Below are positions 11,501 through 20,500 of a stretch of DNA of 64,000 nucleotides, in pieces (position 1 is the stretch's first letter; each line of letters begins with the position of its first letter). A program made the translations under genes and the position numbers. This DNA is from Azorinus chamasolen (Eukaryota > Mollusca > Bivalvia > Cardiida > Solecurtidae). The notes beneath the pieces were generated by a model, which worked only from the letters and a program-made list of their open reading frames with translations, searched no databases and had not been told where the DNA came from. Location: contig OY755241.1 in assembly GCA_963576725.1 (NCBI GenBank), positions 24,650,449-24,714,448 of the forward strand, read 5' to 3'.

Positions 11501-14500
11501 GCAAAGCCACATACAAGATGCAACCACCACCAAAACACCGATATACAGCATGAAACACATACACACACACCACTACACACCCAAACGCACACTCACACAC
11601 GAGATGAACACAGAAAACACCAACATACACACAAGAACCAGAGACAAACACTCCACGCATGAACAAAATCACAAACAAGTTGGCTGGGAGCAGATGGTTC
11701 AAGAATCAGATATTGATTTTGAGCACCTGCGCTCATTACAGGTACCGGAGAACTTCACTACACTTATCTGAAATAATGGAACCGATTTCATCCATTTAAG
11801 GGGAAATAGGAGGATAACAAATAAAATATTACTAGGAAGGTGGGCATTATCATACTACATGTGACTCTTTTTCTCATAAAAATGCTGATTTAGTGTCAAA
11901 CAGCTTTTATCCGGATGAGTAATTTGGCGTCTTATATCGATACAGGCTGTTTGAACATGTAAACCACCGGCCAGCATAGCCTAGGAGTTGCAGTGCGGAA
12001 TATAGAAATGGCTTTCCTCCTTGGCGCTCAGGATATAAGGGATAGTATTACGACTGATTCGTCAGTGTCAGTATGATGTGAATGACTGGGTTGTCCACCG
12101 GTGGACAACTTAAGTAACAGGACCGTTGAAATCTTGGGTTTTTAGCTCACCAGAGCACAATGTGCTCAGGGTGAGCTTTTGTCCGTCGTCCGTCGGCGTG
12201 CGTCGTGCGGTGTCCGTCGTCCGTCATCAACAATTTGAACCTTTAAAATTTTCTCCTCTAAATCCACAGGGTTCTCAGCTATGATCTTTGGCACATAGTA
12301 TCATCTTTAGGTCTGAAACTGGAAGTCTCTCAGCTTTCATATTTTACACAGAGCATCATGTTCAGGTCCTCTACAAAAGTTATATAAATTATGGCCCTGG
12401 GGTCAAAATTGGCCCCGCCCCAGAGGTGGGCAGTTTTCAATAGAAACAAATAGTGAAATCTATGAAAATCTTCTTTTCTAAAACTGGAAGGCTCTCAGCT
12501 TTCATATTTGGCACAGAGTATCATGTTCAGGTCCTCTACAAAAGTTTTATAAATTATGGCCCTGGGGTCAAAATTGGCCCCGCCCCAGGGGTGAGCAGTT
12601 TTCAACAGAAACAAATAGTGAAATCTTTGAAAATCTTCTCTAAAACTGGAAGTCTCTCAGCTTTAATATTTTACACAAAGCATGATGTTCAGGTCCTCTA
12701 CAAAAGTTATATAAATTATGGCCCTGTGGTCAAAATTGGCCCCGCCCCAGGGGTGGGCTGTTTTCAATAGAAACAAATAGTGAAAACTTTGAAAATCTTC
12801 TTCTCTGAAACTTGAAGGTTCTCAACTTTCATATTTGGCACATAGCATCATGTGTAGGTCCACTGCAAAGTTTTATAAATTATGGCCCTGGGGTCAAAAT
12901 TGGCCCCGCCCCAGGGGTGGGCAGTTGTCAATAGAAACAAATAGTGAAATTTTTGAATATCTTCTTCTCTGAAACTGGAAGGTTTTCAGCTTTCATATTT
13001 TGCACATAGCATCATGTTCAGGTTCTCTACAAAAGTTATATAAATTATGCCCCTGGGGTCAAAATTGGCCCCGTCCCAGGGGTAGCCAGTTTTTAATAGA
13101 AACATATCTAGTGAAAACTTTGAAATCTTCTCGTCTGAAACTGGAAGGTTCTTAGCTTTCATATTTGGCACATAGCATCATGTTCAGGTCCTCTACACAA
13201 ATTATATAAATTGTGCCTCTTGGGTCAACATTAGCCCCATCCCAGGGCAGGCTAGTTTTCTATAGAAACATATAGTGAAAACTTTGAAAACCTTCCCCTC
13301 TGATTGCCTGGTGAGCGCTTCAGGGACATTCTGGCCCTCTTGTTGGAAAATGTTTTTGCAAATAAAAAACCGACAACAGCAAAACTGAAAGGCCGACAAG
13401 CCGCCTCTTTGAGTTTAAGAGCAACAAAGAATAGGTTAGACGACATAGTGAAGCGATTCAGAGACATGCTATTTAGTGAAGGGGTCGTCATCATTTAACA
13501 TTTTCGGTATATGGTTGTTTGAGTTGGGTTTAACATCTCACCAACATAGAATGGTTATACGGAGACGTGTCTCATAAATGAAAAAGTAGTAAAGTCAAGC
13601 AGGCAAAGCCACACACAAGATGCAACCACCACCAATACATCGATAGATAGCATCACACACACATACACGAGTTGAACACAGAAACCATCAACAAACACAC
13701 ACATACTAGAGATAAACATTCCATATATGAACAAAAGCACAAGTACAAAGACAAAAGACAAACAAAAGTAAGGGTGACAAAGACTGTTTGTAACCTCTGG
13801 TTGGATCACGGGACCGCTCCATATTTTCGACACCAAAGTCGTTTTTGTCCCCTAATATTCTGATGTGCTGCACATTTCAGAGTGCGCATTTCTGGAATTT
13901 CTATTCATGTCCATTATCCGAGTGTCAGATAAGTTGGATCCTCATGGGACGGCTTTACTTAAGTTCCTTTAAAATGACAAACCATTTAAGAAAGACCCCA
14001 ATCAAACAAGGCCATCAACCTTTTGAAAACTGCAGTTTAATTGGAACTAATAAACAAAACATAATTTTCAATTCCACGTGCACACACACGAAAGAGATGT
14101 ATCTAAGAGGAAATACATAGATTATGCAGGAAAGACAACCTACACATTTGACAACCCTCCAACAGCACTAACAAGATAAGAAACAAGCATACAGGCTCAT
14201 TGAAAATACAAACAAGAGCAACGTAATCCAGTCCTCGTCTGTTATTTCCTTAGTCCGCAGAGGGGAGGTTTTGTCAAAAGAGTTACGGTCATGTGTCGTA
14301 TTATACCCCTTGTAATGGTTAGCAGGTACGTGAAGTTTCTTTGGATTATCTGGAAATGAAAAACACTTACGACCAGGGTTTTTTCTGTTATTTCTATGTC
14401 TGTAAAGGGGAATTATTATGTCTTACAGAGTAGTGTTCCTTTATTATACTGTAGACATTGTAATGGTGAACAAGAACGTTAAATGCCATTGAAATAGAAT

Positions 14501-17500
14501 GAATATTTGAGATGTTATAGCCAAGATTAATTTATGTTTCACGAAGACGACAAACGCCGACGGCGTGTACGATACAGGAGAAATAACAGATTACAGTACC
14601 CCAGCTTCTTTTTGAAAATGAACGAGCTAATATCATCGATCCATTGTAGGTAACTTATACCGCCGGTACCCTACCTATATTCTGTTCTGTTCTATTATTG
14701 GTTCAACCTTTTGATATTGAAAGTGGAAGACAGAAAATAACCTAAAAGAAAATAAATAAATAATTTTTCAAATAGCCGAGTGTCAAACAGCTTGGATACT
14801 GAAGAGACACCGCGTCTTATCTGAATCCAAACCATGTACAAATGACAGAGCACGCCTAGTAGGCAAGTGTTAATACAAATTGTTATAATATTGTGTTGCG
14901 TTAAATTAATACAGAAATGTGTTAATAGATCTTATAAATGTATAGTTGTTTTCTTTTTGTATGTGTTTGATTCAACTATAGTTGCACTTTGACTGTGGAA
15001 AAATAGTTTTAGCTAGTTTATCTCCCTACACTGACATTCAAATAATGTCGGTAAATTAGACCATCTTTTCTCTGGCACATTGCTGGCCAGTGCCAATTAA
15101 AAAGTGATGGAACCCCATTTAAATGATTTAACTGTAATATAAATGTAAATATTTCTGGATTGAAAACTGATTTAGACAGATAAATTACTTCTAAATTGCT
15201 CATCATATTTTGTTTATCTCAATCATATCCGAAATAGGCTATGTTTTCGAGGGATATTGAGTGGACGGAGAAAAGCAGAAGCCACATAAAATGATTCAGA
15301 AATCCGAGAAGTAGTAAATTGCAATAATCTTATTCCCATCATGTAAGGTCTGTCTTTCATCTGCCTCCAATAGAGAGATATTATTATTGTTTTATTATTC
15401 ATTCAAATTATCGATTTTCCGATAGCAGATGTGGTTGTAATGTGTAGAAGCCTGTTTCTTGAAATGGATTTATATACTACATCGTAGAGCAATAAAAACT
15501 CAAATAATCCCATCTGTTGGAATCATACACACAAACATTAACGGAGAGCTATATTGTTACTGGTAGCAGCTTGTTTCCCGAATACATTTATGTTACTTAT
15601 GTACTAAAGCTACAATAAACCTATCTGTTTGAATCATATACACTAAACATTATTGTTGAGCAACCGCGTGACTGGTAGCAGCTTGTTTCCTGAAATAGAT
15701 TAAATTTACCCATATACTATAATGCAGAGCAATAAAACTCATAAAGTCTTTTTCACGCTTTTGCAAACAGAGTAGACCGATATCAGACACCTCATGTAGG
15801 AGTCATCTGATCAGCGTTTGCTTATGAAATTATAAGAGATCTGACTCTACAGATTTTACCAATACATATGCCATTATACAAATTCAGGTACAAACTTCGT
15901 AAAATTATTGGACATACCCATTTTCTCACTTTGTTCATCAAATATATAAAACAATTCATTAAAAAGGGATATGATCCTGTAGTACTACAACATACTGCAT
16001 GTTTGGTTGTGAACCCTTTTACAGTTGGCAATCACGCTGGCCTCTTTGCATGTACGCCGACAAGAAAGGTTTAGTACTCTATGAAGGCGACCTCTTAAAT
16101 CCAGAAATGGAAGGAGAACGTCGGATATCTGTACTATTTCATTTTTGTCGTACCCTTTATTACTTTTCTACGGTTACTCTGTTTGCACCTCAATCACTGA
16201 GCACACTAGCGATAGGTGGATACAGTATGTTCACTTAAATGTTTTTTCGTTATACATGCACTTTACCATTGTATTTGCTGTCGCGGTTGTTGTAGATTAG
16301 TCGGAGAGGGGATACGTTTATTTACACTGTTTGTCTTTTAGGATGGGGATGGAATAAGTGTGAGGTTGGGCGCCCATAAACCGGTTTAACCCCCCAGTGA
16401 CTTTTGTCACTGACCGTTCCAAGGCGGTACTTCCATCTTCCTCCTATTGTATGTTTGTTTTGTCTTTGTGCGTCTCTTGTTGTTTTTTATAGTTATGTAC
16501 ATTTGGTGTTTCCTTGTGTTGCTGTTCGGGCGAGTGTTTGTTCTGTATGTGGTGTTTCCTGCATGACTCATTTTTGTACTAATAAATATTCATGATGTCA
16601 TGATATCCTACATGGATGCTCTACAGGAAAATGAATAACTATTTGGATTCTCTCCGATTACCTGCTATGTGTTCATGCAGTTTGAATCCAGATCAAACGC
16701 CATAGATATTGGGTCTGATCCTAGGTCAAAACTACTAGTCACTCAGACTTTACTTCTGCAATTCCATACATACTTAGACAACTGTAATTTACTTCATTTA
16801 GTGGTTCAATGTTTTGCTTTCTAAAGTTGTTGAAAGCACATATATGGTATTCTTTCTATGGCAGATTTGGTTGTTTCATCGTCGCGTTAATATCGCTATA
16901 GTGCAAATTGTTCCATTTCTTTCAGTAGCTAAGTTTGTATTACTATTTTGCTGTTACAAATTATTATCTGTTAATATTTCTATTGAATAGTATTAGGTTG
17001 CCCTGTGTCAGTTTTGCTCCATTTCCTAATAGAGCAGTACACATTTAAAAACTTTTTCAGCCTTTTCTCACCAAAATGCTCTATCTCCAAAGTAAATATT
17101 GCGAATAATTAAAACGTCTGTCATAAATGAAAAAGTAGTAAAGTCAAGCAGGAAAAGCCACACACAAAACGCCACCATTACCAAAACACCTACAGAAAGC
17201 ATAGCAATTTATACTCATACACACATACATACATACATACATACATACATACATACATACATACAAAATCACATACAAGACGCAATCACCACCAACACAT
17301 CAATAGACAGCATGTCACACACACACAACCAAACACACGAGAAAACACCAACAAATACACGAGCACCAGAAACAAACATGAACAAAACACAAGCACAAAT
17401 AGACAAGACAAACAAAAGTAAGGGTGACAAAGAGAGAACCGCCTTGGCGCGGTCACTAGCAAAATCATCACTGTGGGGTTTAAACCGGTTTACGGACGTC

Positions 17501-20500
17501 CTAACCTCACACTTATCTCAAAGTCACCCTAGCTAAACAAACATTGTAAATGAAGGTATCCCCGCCGGACTTCCCCGCAACATAGAAGACAGTAAAACAT
17601 TTTTTATTCTTTTACATTTCCAAACCCTGCTTGTTTGTACGAACTTGCATATATAAATACTATGTATTAAAAATGAAAAATAATAAAGGCGCGTAAATTT
17701 AAAACTTTGCGAGCGGTTTTCTCCAAAGCTGAAAATGGTAGATGGATTTCTGGATAACTTCAAGTAAAAGTTCGGTCCTCCCAAAATTTACAATACAGAT
17801 TTATTCTAAAAAATTATCACTACGCATATCTAGAAACAAATCTGACAGTTGAATGCAGGTCGAAAATAATGCTGAAAGCTCCTACAGGAACCTTCAACAT
17901 TACTTCATACCTGTATTAAGCTGTGAACTTGAGGTTTTTCAGAATAGAAATCTGTTATCTCCAATTAACGTGTATTGTCTCTTGAAGTTCGTGATATCGA
18001 CGACATCGATGTTTTAACATCAACATTTTGCAATTAAATGGTTATTTTCTAACTCTTCTTCTTGTTCTTTCAATTTTATTCCAGTCTTACAGATTTCTAG
18101 AACGCGTCATAGGGTAGTACTCTATGATGGTATACTCTTAAAGCCAGAAATGGGATGAGCTTATCAGACTCATGCATTGCTGTAAGGACCACGATGGATA
18201 TAAGAGCTTGCTCTTTATTGTTATATCCTTGGTATAGAAAGCATGCCATAGTTTTTCACTATGCATCATTTTACTAATTACTATTTATTATGATGTGATA
18301 CATGTTTTATGAGCCATATTATGTTTTCTGTTTGCCGAAATAAATCTATCTATCTAGAGCCTTTTCTCTGTCGTTCCCTTAACGACTTCCCTGCAGTTGC
18401 TCTGTCTTCAGCAAAGTCATCGAGTACATATTTGACGGACTTTCGTAGTTGTTATGCTTTGTTTTACATTTTGCACTGTAATTACTGTCTTCTATGGTTT
18501 GGGCAAGTCTGGCGGGGATACCTTTATTTACATTGTTTGTTTAGCTAGGGTGCCTTTGACTTCTCATTTTAACTGAGAAGTTGATATAGATATCATAAAC
18601 TACGAAAACATTCTCTAAATTTTATTATCAAAATCTCTCACTTATTGGCAAGTACAAATGTAATCTGAAGGCGCTCCTGAATTTTATGGTGATGGGATTT
18701 ACAAGCTTCGTAAAATAATTGGACATACCAATTTTCTCACTTTGTTCACTAGATACATTAAAAAAAACATTAAAAAGGGATATGATCCTACGGTACTACA
18801 ACATACTGCATGTCTGGTTGTCAACCCTTTTACAGATGGCAATCACGCTGCCATTTTTGCACGTACGCCGACAAGAAAGATTTAGTACTCTATGAAGGCG
18901 ACCTCTTACATCCGGAAACGGAAGGAGGACGTCGGATATTTGTATTACCTCGTTTTTGTTGTACCCTTTATTACTTTTCTACAGTTACTCTGATTGCAGC
19001 TCAATCATCGAGTACACTAGCGATAGGCGGATACAGTTACTTCACTTAAATATGTTTTCGTTTTACATGCAGATTACCACTGTATTTGCCATCACGGTTG
19101 TTGTAAATTAGTCAGAGAGGGGATACGTTTATTTACACTGTTTTTCTTTTAGTGTGGGGATGGAATAAGTGTAAGGTTAGGCGCCCAAAAACCGTTCCAA
19201 GGCGGTTCTTCTATCTTCCCCCTATTGTTTGTTTGTTATGTCCGTGCGACTATTTGTCTTTATATTTGTGTACATTTCCTGTGTGTCGTTGTCGTGCTGT
19301 TTGGGAGGTTGTTTATTTTGTATTCGGTGTTTCCTGTGTGACTCATACATGTGCTTTTGAGTTAAGTGTGAAATTAGGACGTCCGTAAACCGTTTAAACC
19401 CCAAGTGGTGGTTTTGCCACTGACCGTTCCAAGGCGGCACACTCTTTGTCACCCTTGCTTTTGTTTGATTGGTGTCTTTTTCTTGTGTGTTTGTTCGTCT
19501 CGTTCGTGTGCGTGTGTTCGCCCTTGCGTTTGTGTTGGTATGGTGTCTTTGTACTTGTGCGTTTGTTCGTGTTTTATATTTACATCTCCTCTATGTGTGT
19601 GTATAAATTGATTTCTATCGATGTTTTTGTGATGGTAGCGTTTTGTATGTTATTTTCCTGCTTGACTTTACTACGTTTTCATTTATACATGTAAATATAT
19701 TACCTTTAACGCTGAATCATTACATGGACTTTTCCAAAACCCAAACAGGTCAAACTTACCGTGAATATTCAGGGATTGCTTTAAAGAAAAATGTACCATG
19801 AGAAACAGTACAGACTCTCATGAGAAGGTTTCTTTAGGAGCCTTCTCATGTCGGTCTACACTGCTTGCGAAGGACATTAGTGACTCGTGTACCGCACTGT
19901 AAGGATTAGCTCCTTCACCGCCGTAGTCACAGGGTGTGTAACAATGCGTGAATATGTAAGTATCTAGTAGCTCTTGGTCTGATCAGGTTCAAAACATATT
20001 TTAACATCAACCTTTTGCAATTTTAATGATTACTTCATAATCCACAATGAAAATAAAAATCCAAAAAGGGAATTAATATGATACATAAATACCTGAATAG
20101 CTCTGGTCTAATATGTCAATTTTCTCTTTGATTTCATGGCTGAATGTATGTAACAAAAATGTGCCGTGCATGATGACATGAAAATCTTTGAGAAAGGCAC
20201 TTTGTGGTCGAAATATTAGATCAGAGCTATCTAAGTATTTATGTATTTCCTAATCTTAAAAAATGAAATGAATGAATCAAGTTTTTTATTTAAAAACTTG
20301 GTGGACGATTTTATGTAGATTTCCCTGAGCAATTGTATCGTAAAACGCATTTCAGAATCAGTGATAACTTTTTACATTAACACTCGTAATATCTTGTCTT
20401 AAAACACAAAGAATTAGTGTAATATTGCGAATACGTTCGGCACTAAAACCCACATGAATTACAGTTAAACTTCGATCTATCGAGCTCGGATAATGCTAAC

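Noticed and set aside
20140..20215. Hammerhead ribozyme (GATGAC ... GTCGAAA)
   Set aside because: PLEs can carry hammerheads, so I looked for CTGATGA and GAAA cores. Here the CTGATGA core is not matched and I could not draw the three stems; no other candidate was found.
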